Origin: Oscillospiraceae bacterium | GTDB taxonomy: Bacteria; Bacillota; Clostridia; Oscillospirales; Ruminococcaceae | Assembly (NCBI GenBank): GCA_017427265.1 | Contig: JAFRTG010000004.1 | Location: forward strand, 1 to 64,000 | Direction of reading: 5' to 3' | DNA: 64,000 nucleotides | Shown here: one piece after another, positions 34,760 through 42,419 of the stretch | How positions within the stretch are numbered: the stretch's first letter is position 1 | Layout: the number at the start of each line of letters is the position of its first letter | Position numbers and translations under genes: made by a program | Notes under the pieces: generated by a model | What the model was told of the DNA's origin: nothing | The model's input: only the letters and a program-made list of their open reading frames with translations | Databases searched by the model: none

Positions 34760-36208
34760 ATGAAGATTTTGTTTTCACCGGTCGGTTCGTCCGATCCGGT
34801 TTCCGAAGAGCGCGATCCGCAGACCGGACGCATTACTTCTATCTTTGAAGGTTCTATGCTGCAGATCTGCAGAGCGGAACAGCCGCAGATGGTCTGGCTT
34901 TATATTAACGATGCGGAAAACGGTTTTGCTGCGAAAAAGCAAGCCTGTGTGGACGCGCTGAACGCGCTCGGCGGGGATCTCGGCGCCGATTTTGAGGTGC
35001 AGGCGATTGACCGCACGGAATCGGCCGGCACGAATATTCTGTCTGATTTTCAGCAGATTCTCAGCGGTATCCGCGAGGATCATCAGGATGCTGAGATTTT
35101 GCTGAATGCTTCTTCTGCATCGCCGGTGATGTCTACGGCCATTCAGGTTCTTGAGGTATCATCCGGGCTTGATCTGAAATGTGTGACTGCAGAACCGGTT
35201 GAAATCCCTGTGCCCGCAGAGCTTGCCGGAGAACCGGAACAAGCATCTGAGGAGGCTGAGGAGGCTGCCGAATCACCGGAGGAAGCTGCTGAGACGACGG
35301 AAACAGCCGATACAGAGGAAAACACTTCTGAATCCGATACGCCTGCCGGTGAGGCCGCATCCGCGGAAACTGCTGAGGACGCTGTACCGGCTGAACCTGA
35401 GGTTCCCGCAGAGCCCGATCATACGGCCGCAGTGCGTGAAAATACTGTTAAAATGCTGCATGTGCTGATTGATGCATACGATTACCGCGGCGCACTTGCT
35501 GTCGGAAAGGCGGCAGGGGAGCAGATTCCGCAGAGCTTTACCGGCCTTCTGGAAGCTGCGATTCTGCGCAGCAGCGGCAGAATCCCGGATGCGCTGCAGA
35601 GCTTCCGCACGCAGGGACAACAGGCACTGATGCCCGGTGCCGGCATGATTCCGGAATACTATCTGATGCTTGATCTTTATCTGAAACAGCAGCGCTATAC
35701 AGATTTCATGCGTGCCCTGACGCCGTTTATGATTGAAGTGTTCATTGCTGCGATCCGCAAGCAATTCCAGCATGATGTGACGCAGTATATGATCTACGGC
35801 TCCAGAAAATGGGACGAGAACAAGCTGGTTCTCACGCAGATGACCGGCAAGTTCAATGAGACATATACCTTCCACACAAAGCCGAAGCCCGGCAAGGCCG
35901 GCGGTTTTGTCACGACAGCGCATCTCTCGAATTTCATGGAGAACATGTCTGTTGCAAAGTCGCATTCTCATCTGATTCTGGATACGCTCAAGCTGCGGCA
36001 GAGTGCAGAGGACAAGCTGCGCAACTGGGCGAATTATACGCTGCAGTATGCTTCCGCTGAGGATTTCCGCCGCGCCTGTGCTCTGACGGCAGAGGAGCTG
36101 CTCGCCATGCTGCGGAACTATGTCCGCAACTATACCGATATTGTGCTTTCGGATGAGTTCCTTGCTTCCTATGATAAAATCAATGAAAAGCTGAAATCTA
36201 TGCTGTAA
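34760..36208 (+). CDS. Csm6-like CARF-HEPN protein with acidic linker and degenerate HEPN motif
   Basis: A 482-residue protein. The start KILFSPVGSSDP, GSMLQICRAEQPQMVWLY and LLNASSASPVMSTAI (113-127) match the CARF domain of Csm6, which binds cyclic oligoadenylate in type III CRISPR defence. Residues about 145-222 form a Glu/Ala/Pro/Thr-rich acidic linker. The C-terminal part (about 225-482) is helical and Csm6/HEPN-like. Where Csm6 ribonucleases have R-N-x-A-x-H, this protein has RNWANY (421-426), with Tyr for the catalytic His; the only exact Rx4H is RKQFQH (333-338), in a different place. No cas gene or CRISPR array is in the window. A perfect promoter and a terminator flank it. It may be a solo or repurposed CARF sensor; this is inference. 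Confidence 0.75.
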   Translation: MKILFSPVGSSDPVSEERDPQTGRITSIFEGSMLQICRAEQPQMVWLYINDAENGFAAKKQACVDALNALGGDLGADFEVQAIDRTESAGTNILSDFQQILSGIREDHQDAEILLNASSASPVMSTAIQVLEVSSGLDLKCVTAEPVEIPVPAELAGEPEQASEEAEEAAESPEEAAETTETADTEENTSESDTPAGEAASAETAEDAVPAEPEVPAEPDHTAAVRENTVKMLHVLIDAYDYRGALAVGKAAGEQIPQSFTGLLEAAILRSSGRIPDALQSFRTQGQQALMPGAGMIPEYYLMLDLYLKQQRYTDFMRALTPFMIEVFIAAIRKQFQHDVTQYMIYGSRKWDENKLVLTQMTGKFNETYTFHTKPKPGKAGGFVTTAHLSNFMENMSVAKSHSHLILDTLKLRQSAEDKLRNWANYTLQYASAEDFRRACALTAEELLAMLRNYVRNYTDIVLSDEFLASYDKINEKLKSML

Positions 36209-36212
36209 TATA

Positions 36213-36247
36213 TGAAAGAGCCTGTATGAAATGACAGGCTCTTTTTG
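36213..36247 (+). terminator. Terminator after the csm6-like gene
   Basis: AAAGAGCCTGT / ACAGGCTCTTTTT, 8-nt loop, five T residues. Confidence 0.9.
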
Positions 36248-36342
36248 TGCGATATGCTGTACAACTACAATGATATTTAACAGAGTTTCGTGGTAAAATG
36301 TATAATAATATTGTCTGAAATAACAAAATATTTTTGCAACTA

Positions 36343-36371
36343 TTTACAAAATTGGTACTGTATGTTATACT
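36343..36371 (+). promoter_or_regulatory. Sigma-A promoter of the SH3 gene
   Basis: TTTACA and TATACT, 17 bp apart, with TGT extended -10, in an AT-rich stretch. Confidence 0.7.
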
Positions 36372-36445
36372 GCTGTTGAAATGCATTTCATTTATCCATC
36401 CAACTACTTTAACGCGATATTTCACTTAGAAAGGAAAACGCAATT

Positions 36446-36967
36446 ATGAAACTGTTGAAAAAAGCAATCACAGCACTGACGGCAGTTGCGATGTGTGCAG
36501 CCGTGGTGCAGGCACCTGTCTCCGGAATCGGCGCGAATCTCTTTTCCGAGACTGCAATTACGGCTGAAGCTGCTGATCTGATTTACTATCGCACAACCGG
36601 AACTTATGTGAATCTCAGAAAGGGTCCGACAACCCAATCGAGCATTATTCGGACGATTAAAGACAAATACACTGCTGTCCAGTCTTATGAAAAGCCCAAA
36701 AACGGATGGCTGAAGCTGTCCGACGGCAGCTACATCTCTGCAAAATACGTTGAACGTATCTCTCCGACTATATACAAGACTGTAAAGTATCATACAACAG
36801 GCACATATGTAAATGTAAGAACAGGTCCCGGCACCAATTACCCTGTTGCATTCTCAATCCCTGCAAAAAATACCGGCGTTGACATTAACTCCTTGCGGCA
36901 AGCTGAAAACGGTTTTCTTCAAATGACAACAGGATTGTGGATTGCTCAAAAACATGTTGGGAAATAA
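36446..36967 (+). CDS. Secreted protein with two bacterial SH3 domains
   Basis: A 173-residue exported protein: a signal peptide (1-43, with a long alanine-rich region ending near TAEAAD) and two SH3b repeats, each opening with TTGTYVNLRKGP or TTGTYVNVRTGPG. SH3b domains usually bind peptidoglycan. There is no catalytic domain, so it may be a wall-binding or adaptor protein. GAAAGGAAAACGCAATT precedes the ATG. Base use is more AT-rich than in neighbouring genes, which could mean a separate origin. Confidence 0.85.
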   Translation: MKLLKKAITALTAVAMCAAVVQAPVSGIGANLFSETAITAEAADLIYYRTTGTYVNLRKGPTTQSSIIRTIKDKYTAVQSYEKPKNGWLKLSDGSYISAKYVERISPTIYKTVKYHTTGTYVNVRTGPGTNYPVAFSIPAKNTGVDINSLRQAENGFLQMTTGLWIAQKHVGK

Positions 36968-36980
36968 AATAACAAGTGCA

Positions 36981-37025
36981 AAAATCACCCCCTATGGCTT
37001 CACAGAAGCCATAGGGGGTGATTGG
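36981..37025 (-). terminator. Terminator with a perfect 19-bp stem after the DUF1667 gene
   Basis: Bases 36983-37001 and 37005-37023 are perfect inverted repeats with a 3-base loop. Read on the minus strand the stem is followed by TTTTT, so it ends the G3P-dehydrogenase-like operon; on the plus strand it may end the SH3 gene. Confidence 0.85.
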
Positions 37026-37084
37026 CATGGGTAAGATCACATCGACTGCCGTTGCCTGCCGGCTGAGCGGGGCATTTGGGCGCG

Positions 37085-37450
37085 TTATTCTGTTTTCGCC
37101 ATGGATCTGGATGCGACCAGATTTACCCCGGTGCCGAGCAGATCCTTCACGATCACATCACCGGAGCTGACCGGTGCTTCAACACGGATTTTGCTGATCT
37201 CCTTCATCGCATCTGCAATGAGATCCAGCGGGATTGCACGTTCTGTGATAACAGGCAGAACCCGGTGAATTGCACCGTTGATACGCACGGTTGTTGTCAG
37301 GATACGCTCCGGACGGATGCATTCCGTTTCAGCATAGGCCTTGCCGCGGGGACATCTGTTGCCGCTGACATTGGTGACGCGGTTTTCTTCGACTGTCACG
37401 GAAAGGCGGCATCCGACCGGACAGTTTACGCAAATCAGTTCTTTTTCCAT
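37085..37450 (-). CDS. DUF1667 cysteine-rich partner of the FAD oxidoreductase operon
   Basis: A 121-residue protein with four conserved cysteines in CVNCPVGC and GNRCPRG, and RPERILTTTVRI, all typical of DUF1667. The cysteines probably bind an iron-sulfur cluster or zinc. The family almost always sits beside the two flavoproteins found here and is thought to be the third subunit of an anaerobic glycerol-3-phosphate dehydrogenase-like complex. Its start overlaps the preceding stop (TAATG). Confidence 0.88.
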   Translation of the reverse strand: MEKELICVNCPVGCRLSVTVEENRVTNVSGNRCPRGKAYAETECIRPERILTTTVRINGAIHRVLPVITERAIPLDLIADAMKEISKIRVEAPVSSGDVIVKDLLGTGVNLVASRSMAKTE

Positions 37451-38709
37451 TATTTTCCGCCCTCCGTGATCTCGATTGTAATGTCATCTGTCAGTCCGGA
37501 AAGATCCTTCTGCAGCAGCAGAGCTTCTTCCATGACGGACGGAAGCAGCTTCTGCTTTTTCAGCTTCCGGATGACAGTGTCGCCCGACCGGATGACGAGC
37601 TCTGCATTGTCCATCGGCGTGCGTACACGGAAATAGACTGTCAGCTTTTCCGGCGGGTCATTCGGATAAAAGGCGGCAGGCACACAATAGCTGACCTGAT
37701 TGCCGTTCCGGATGCTGCGCAGTTCACCCTGCGGTTTTCCATTTTTCAGATATGCTGCAGCGCCTTCTGCGGTTTTTGCAGCCTGGAGCGAGACATAATC
37801 AACCAGATCGTGTACATGCAGACCGTTACCGCAGGCGAAAATGCCCTCGACACTTGTCATATAGCGGTCATCGACCACAGGCCCCTTGGTTGCCGGATCC
37901 ATGCGGATACCGGCCTGATCGGCAAGATGGTTCTCCGGTATCAGACCGACGGAGAGCAGCAGGGTATCGACGTCGAAATACTGCTCTGTGCCGGGAATCG
38001 GATTGCGGTTTTCGTCCACTTCCATGACCTCAATCTTTTCAAGGCGATCCTTGCCGAACACTTCTGTAACCGTGTGCGAGAGATACAGCGGAATATCAAA
38101 ATCCTCAAGACATTGCTTCATATTCCGCGGAAGGCCGTTGGAATAGGGCATGATTTCCGCGACACCGCAGACCTTTGCACCTTCGAGCGTCATGCGTCTT
38201 GCCATAATCAGGCCAATATCGCCCGAACCGAGGATAAACACTTTTTTTCCGACCATATATCCGTCGATATTCAGGTAGCGCTGTGCCTGTCCGGCCGTAT
38301 AGATTCCGGACGGACGGGTGCCGGTGATCGTAATACCGCCGCGCGGGCGTTCATAGCAGCCGACCGCGAGAATGACGGCCTCTGCCTGAACCTGTACGCA
38401 GCCCTCTTCCGGATTGACATATTCAACAATTCGGTCTGCACTGAGCTTTGTGACCATCGTGTTCAGCAGAATCCGGACATTTGCTTCCTCTGCCATGCGG
38501 ATAAACCGTTCCGCATAGGCAGGGCCGGAAAGCTGTTCTTTGAAGGTCTGCAGACCGAAGCCGTTGTGAATGCACTGTTCAAGGATTCCGCCCGGCTCAG
38601 AATCCTTCTCGATCACAATGATATCTTCAATACCGTTTTTCTTGAGTGAAACGGCTGCTGCAAGTCCGGCACTGCCGCCGCCGATAATAATAGCCTGTAC
38701 CTTTTTCAT
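37450..38709 (-). CDS. FAD/NAD(P)-dependent oxidoreductase of the G3P-dehydrogenase-like operon
   Basis: A 419-residue pyridine nucleotide-disulfide type flavoprotein. It has FAD-binding IIIGGGSAGLAAAVSLKKNG at the start, an NAD-binding GSGDIGLIMARRM near residue 167, and FACGNGLHVHDLVDYVS near the C-terminus. It lacks the redox CxxC of disulfide reductases, as is usual for this group. It likely passes electrons between the partner dehydrogenase and NAD or another carrier. Its start overlaps the stop of the gene before (ATGA). Confidence 0.9.
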   Translation of the reverse strand: MKKVQAIIIGGGSAGLAAAVSLKKNGIEDIIVIEKDSEPGGILEQCIHNGFGLQTFKEQLSGPAYAERFIRMAEEANVRILLNTMVTKLSADRIVEYVNPEEGCVQVQAEAVILAVGCYERPRGGITITGTRPSGIYTAGQAQRYLNIDGYMVGKKVFILGSGDIGLIMARRMTLEGAKVCGVAEIMPYSNGLPRNMKQCLEDFDIPLYLSHTVTEVFGKDRLEKIEVMEVDENRNPIPGTEQYFDVDTLLLSVGLIPENHLADQAGIRMDPATKGPVVDDRYMTSVEGIFACGNGLHVHDLVDYVSLQAAKTAEGAAAYLKNGKPQGELRSIRNGNQVSYCVPAAFYPNDPPEKLTVYFRVRTPMDNAELVIRSGDTVIRKLKKQKLLPSVMEEALLLQKDLSGLTDDITIEITEGGK

Positions 38710-40133
38710 ACGCGATTTTCTCTCTCCAGAATATAGGATTTTTCAGAGTCGTATACCACTTCAAGCGGAGAAATGCCGAGCTCTCTTGCGAGGATATGCA
38801 CGACCTTCGGTTCACAGAATCCGCCCTGACAGCGTCCCATGCCGGGACGAACCCGTTTTTTGACGCCCTTGACAGTATGTGCACCGCAGGGCTTGCGGAT
38901 GCAGTCGATGATTTCACCCTCGGAGATTTGTTCACAGCGGCAGATGATTCTTCCGTATGCAGGATTTTCCCGGATGAGCGCATTGCGTTCTTCTGCGGAA
39001 AGGTTTTTGAGTACGACCGGCGCTTTCCGGGTCATATTTGCATCCGGGTTGCGTTCCGGCTGCATAGACTGCAAAAGAATCTCAATCACCTTATCTGCAA
39101 TGGCAGGGGACGATGCCAGACCCGGCGATTCAATCGAGACTGCGTCAATAAAATGCGGCGCGCCCTCGACCTCTTCGATGATGAAATCCGGACATGTGGT
39201 TGTCGGCCGGATTCCCGCAAAGGTACGGATGGAACGGTTCAGCGGAATGTTGTTCAGCGTTTTGCTGATATTTGAGCGGACATATGCAAGACCTGCATCC
39301 GTAGTGCCGTTGTCATCCGGGTCGTCGAGAAAATCGCTGTTCGGGCCGATCAGCGTATTGCCGTAAACGGTCGGGATGGCCAGAACGCCTTTTCCCTTTT
39401 CCTTTGAAGGAACAGGGAAGATGATGTGCCGGATCGGCTGTGCATCCTGATCGAGCACATAGTATTCTCCTTTGCGCGGCGTGACATGCCATGCAGCCTT
39501 TGCGACCATATTGTGAATTTCCTCTGCATGGACACCGGCCGCATTGATGACGTATCTGGTGCGGAAATCGCCCTTCGGTGTTTTAACAAGATAGCCGCCG
39601 TCAATCGGGGTGATGCTCCGGCAAGGGGCATTCAGATGCAGCTCCGTGCCGTTGCCGCAGGCAGATTCCAGACATGCCTCTGCAACCTCCCACGGATAAA
39701 TGACCGCAGTTGTATAAAAATCAAGTACGCGCGTGACCTGATCGGAGAGATTCGGTTCGCGTTTTCGCGCCTCATCTCCGGAGAGATCGTCGTATGGGAC
39801 GCCGCGGGCGACTGCTCTTGCAGCGAGTACATCCAGCGACTTTTCCTCCTCCGGACCGCAGGCTGCGATATAGGCACCGACTGTGTGATAGCTGCAGTGC
39901 AGCTTTTGGCAGATTGTTTCATACTGCTGTGCGCCCTTGACATTGAGCTCTGCTTTCAGCGTGCCGTCCTCCGGGTCGTAGCCCGTATGCACGACCGCGG
40001 AATTTGCCATTGTTGCGCCCTCTGCAATATCGTTTTCCTTTTCGAGCACTGCAACCCGCAGTGCATACTGCGACAGTTTCCAGCTGAGCATGGCTCCGGT
40101 GATACCGGCGCCGATGATGACGATATCATACAT
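38706..40133 (-). CDS. Anaerobic glycerol-3-phosphate dehydrogenase-like FAD oxidoreductase
   Basis: A 475-residue flavoprotein of the GlpA/LhgO type. FAD binding is by IVIIGAGITGAMLSWKLSQY at the N-terminus; the DAO domain runs to about 370 with TYAGIRP-like FAGIRPTT; the C-terminal BFD-like module has four cysteines (CRCEQ and CQGGFC) for a 2Fe-2S cluster. It probably oxidises glycerol-3-phosphate to dihydroxyacetone phosphate with the two downstream subunits, but a 2-hydroxyacid substrate cannot be ruled out. The start MYDIVIIG at 40133 follows AAAAGGG; three upstream in-frame ATGs lie too close to, or before, this site. Confidence 0.88.
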   Translation of the reverse strand: MYDIVIIGAGITGAMLSWKLSQYALRVAVLEKENDIAEGATMANSAVVHTGYDPEDGTLKAELNVKGAQQYETICQKLHCSYHTVGAYIAACGPEEEKSLDVLAARAVARGVPYDDLSGDEARKREPNLSDQVTRVLDFYTTAVIYPWEVAEACLESACGNGTELHLNAPCRSITPIDGGYLVKTPKGDFRTRYVINAAGVHAEEIHNMVAKAAWHVTPRKGEYYVLDQDAQPIRHIIFPVPSKEKGKGVLAIPTVYGNTLIGPNSDFLDDPDDNGTTDAGLAYVRSNISKTLNNIPLNRSIRTFAGIRPTTTCPDFIIEEVEGAPHFIDAVSIESPGLASSPAIADKVIEILLQSMQPERNPDANMTRKAPVVLKNLSAEERNALIRENPAYGRIICRCEQISEGEIIDCIRKPCGAHTVKGVKKRVRPGMGRCQGGFCEPKVVHILARELGISPLEVVYDSEKSYILERENRV

Positions 40134-40161
40134 AAGCATTTCCCTTTTCATTGAAGATACA

Positions 40162-40199
40162 CCGGCTGCCTCAGCCGGCACTATATTATTGTATATAGT
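40162..40199 (-). promoter_or_regulatory. Leader hairpin and palindromic operator of the G3P-dehydrogenase-like operon
   Basis: Just downstream of the -10 lies ACTATAT-N6-ATATAGT (40180-40199), a 7-bp-arm palindrome in the transcribed leader; next to it the hairpin GCCGGCTG / CAGCCGGT (about 40161-40179). A repressor bound at this palindrome would block the promoter. No regulator gene lies beside it. Confidence 0.5.
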
Positions 40200-40206
40200 A
40201 ATTATT

Positions 40207-40234
40207 ATTATACTTTTTTATCGGAATTTGTCAA
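40207..40234 (-). promoter_or_regulatory. Promoter of the G3P-dehydrogenase-like operon
   Basis: Minus-strand TTGACA and TATAAT, 16-bp spacer. Confidence 0.75.
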
Positions 40235-40259
40235 GTGATTTTGATTATTCACCGTGCAG

Positions 40260-41333
40260 TCAGATGCGGATGATCTCCTGCATCAGTGCAGCATCGACCG
40301 GGTACGGACATAACCGGAGCTTTGCCGGATTTCGCAGAACCGATTCTGCTGCGGCATTGAGCAGTGCAGGGTCAGATTGAACAGGTGCAAGATTCTGCAG
40401 GAAAAGCTGCAGTTCATCTGCATCCCGGAAACCTGCCGAAGAAAGGACAGCTTTTTGCATATCATGATCTGCATAACGGATATAATTCGCTAAAAAAACA
40501 CCCGCCGCCGCACCGTGCGGAATCCCGCCGCGATATGTAAGGATATAGCTCAGCGCATGCGGAATTGAAGTTCCGGTCTGCGCAATCGAAATACCCGCGA
40601 GCGTTGCAGTATCCATCAGCGCCTGTGCCGCTTCCGCCGTGAGTGTTTCGGGATGCAGCAGTGCTTGCCTGCAGGCGGCCCATATAGACAGACCGTTTGA
40701 AGCAGTCATTCTGCTGAGTTCGTCTGCATTCGTGTTGATATAGCTTTCAGTCAGGTGAGCAAGCGCATCAACGGCCGTACTGCGGATGACGGACTGCGGC
40801 GCATATTGCAGATATTTGCCGTCTGACAGCGCAAGCACCGGAAAAACCTTGTGCGTCATGGAGACCTTTGTTTGCAGATCATGGCGGGTGAGGACGGCAA
40901 CGCCTGTCACCTCGGAGCCGGTACCGCAGGTGGTCGGAACTGCCGCAACCGGGCAGCTTTCTGCGGAAACAGATTGGTACAAATACTGCCAGTCCTGCTC
41001 CGGATTTTTCAGCATGACGGCGATTGCTTTGGCAGCATCCATCGGGGAGCCGCCGCCGATGCCGATGACAAAATCTGCTCCGGCTTCCAGTCCAGCGGCA
41101 CGGGCAGTCATGACAGTTTCAACAGACGGGTTTTCCTCGATCCGGTCAAAAACAGTATAGCGTTTTCCGTGCTTTTTGAGTGCATCCGTGACATCGTTCA
41201 GCGCATGATTCAGCCGTGCGGAATGCCGGCCTGTGACAATCAGTGCGTCTGAACCGAGCGATGCAAGTTCTTCCGCATGACGGGCGACGCAGTCCGGCCC
41301 GCTGCGGAGTTTTGTCGGCATATAGAATTTCAT
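40260..41333 (-). CDS. Iron-containing alcohol dehydrogenase family protein
   Basis: A 357-residue group III (Fe-type) alcohol dehydrogenase. NAD binding is by GIGGGSPMDAAKAIA at about 93-107 and the TTCGTGSEVTGVAV motif at about 133-146; metal ligands fall in STAVDALAHLTES, TSIPHALSYIL and IPHGAAAGVFL. The family reduces aldehydes or ketones; glycerol or propanediol dehydrogenase members would suit the glycerol-3-phosphate operon just downstream, which has its own promoter. Substrate cannot be set from sequence. Confidence 0.9.
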   Translation of the reverse strand: MKFYMPTKLRSGPDCVARHAEELASLGSDALIVTGRHSARLNHALNDVTDALKKHGKRYTVFDRIEENPSVETVMTARAAGLEAGADFVIGIGGGSPMDAAKAIAVMLKNPEQDWQYLYQSVSAESCPVAAVPTTCGTGSEVTGVAVLTRHDLQTKVSMTHKVFPVLALSDGKYLQYAPQSVIRSTAVDALAHLTESYINTNADELSRMTASNGLSIWAACRQALLHPETLTAEAAQALMDTATLAGISIAQTGTSIPHALSYILTYRGGIPHGAAAGVFLANYIRYADHDMQKAVLSSAGFRDADELQLFLQNLAPVQSDPALLNAAAESVLRNPAKLRLCPYPVDAALMQEIIRI

Positions 41334-41365
41334 GGGATTCGTCTCCTTTCCTATGCTGTGATTTC

Positions 41366-41394
41366 ATCATAACACAATCAGCAGCACTTGTCAA
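41366..41394 (-). promoter_or_regulatory. Sigma-A promoter of the Fe-ADH gene
   Basis: Minus-strand TTGACA and TATGAT, 17 bp apart, TGT extended -10; GGAAAGGAGACG gives the ribosome site. Confidence 0.8.
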
Positions 41395-41499
41395 TATAAC
41401 AGCGCAGCGTATGGAGATTAAAAATCGTTCGCATTTCCGTGCTTTTGTATAAAACAAGTATACCTGATTTGTATATGTGAACAAAATATGAACGAAAGA

Positions 41500-41528
41500 T
41501 TGACAAACAATGAATTCTGTGATATAAT
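41500..41528 (+). promoter_or_regulatory. Consensus promoter of the 208-residue gene
   Basis: Perfect TTGACA and TATAAT, 17-bp spacer, TGA extended -10. The transcript has a leader of about 88 bases. Confidence 0.8.
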
Positions 41529-41622
41529 TTTTACAAGAAGCACAGGGAATATGTCCGGGACTCGTACAGAGTGCACAAAAGCATATGACGATTCATCGGG
41601 CGGCAGGAGACAGGAGGTTTGT

Positions 41623-42249
41623 ATGAAATACACGTATTTGGATGTACTGGCAGAGATTTCGGCACTGGAATACCTGCTTCCGGAACCGGAAAAGCTGACT
41701 GCTGCGCTGCGGGAACGGAAATTTACGCCGGTTGAAGTTGCGCCGCAGAAATATGCAGATTTTGTCGCAGGGAATCTGGATGCGTTTCTGCGGTATCTGC
41801 GGGTCAATCATATCCGCTCTGTTATGTACAGCTATCTGTACTATACGGAAACGGAAATGAATGATCTGTTTACGCTGGAGGACAGTGACAAAACGCTGTT
41901 CCGGAACCGGATTGGCTCCGGGATTGACGGACGCGGCTGTTACGGCAGCGCCAGACGTTCGCAGTTTTATGCGGAGTCTGATTACGGCAGCTATTTGCAG
42001 TACAGCAGATTTATTCGTGCGTCGCTGGATCTGAGCCATCCGAAGGAGCTGCGGCTTTATGCGCTGCATCAGGGCAGAATTGTAGCCTGTCAGATGGCTG
42101 ATGCATGGATGCTGCGGCTGAATCTCATCAGCCGGCCGGCGCTGCGCAGAATGGCTGCGTCGGAGAATCTCGGAAAGGGCTGCCTGCAGTTCGGCTTCGT
42201 GGCACCAGCGGTCTGGCCGGATGAGGCGGACAGGATTTATTACTGCTGA
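41623..42249 (+). CDS. Hypothetical protein, 208 residues
   Basis: I do not recognise a family. The protein is soluble, tyrosine- and arginine-rich, without signal peptide, cofactor motif or membrane helix. An N-terminal half (PEPEKLTAALRERK, VNHIRSVMYSYLYYTE) and a C-terminal half (LDLSHPKELRLYALHQGRIV) look globular and helical. It begins at ATG 41623 behind AGACAGGAGG; the longer open frame from 41488 runs through the promoter. The next gene, a small alarmone synthetase, has its own promoter, so the two are not clearly linked. Confidence 0.75.
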   Translation: MKYTYLDVLAEISALEYLLPEPEKLTAALRERKFTPVEVAPQKYADFVAGNLDAFLRYLRVNHIRSVMYSYLYYTETEMNDLFTLEDSDKTLFRNRIGSGIDGRGCYGSARRSQFYAESDYGSYLQYSRFIRASLDLSHPKELRLYALHQGRIVACQMADAWMLRLNLISRPALRRMAASENLGKGCLQFGFVAPAVWPDEADRIYYC

Positions 42250-42298
42250 CAGCTTTTTGTATAACCTGTGAAAACCAAGTGAGACTTCTTCTCTGCGG

Positions 42299-42327
42299 TT
42301 GACTTTTTTGCCGTAACGTGGTATGAT
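42299..42327 (+). promoter_or_regulatory. Sigma-A promoter of the alarmone synthetase gene
   Basis: TTGACT and TATGAT, 17-bp spacer, TGG extended -10; a leader of about 85 bases follows. Confidence 0.7.
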
Positions 42328-42419
42328 GATAGCAGCGGCAGTCTGCGGCCGATCAGGCTGCCGCTGAAATCTGCCGATACCGCTCTGTGCGCCGGCAGTG
42401 CAGAATAGAGGAGATTAAA

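Noticed and set aside
34600-37000. Search for a CRISPR array or other cas genes near the Csm6-like gene
   Set aside because: No regularly spaced direct repeats and no Cas10, Csm2-5 or Cas6 homologue were found here or elsewhere in the window.
36983-37023. Perfect 19-bp inverted repeat considered as a MITE or IS end
   Set aside because: Only one copy is seen, no target duplication is visible, and the T run on the minus strand fits a terminator.
41488-41622. Upstream in-frame extension of the 208-residue gene
   Set aside because: It covers the consensus promoter; the ATG at 41623 has a strong AGGAGG site.
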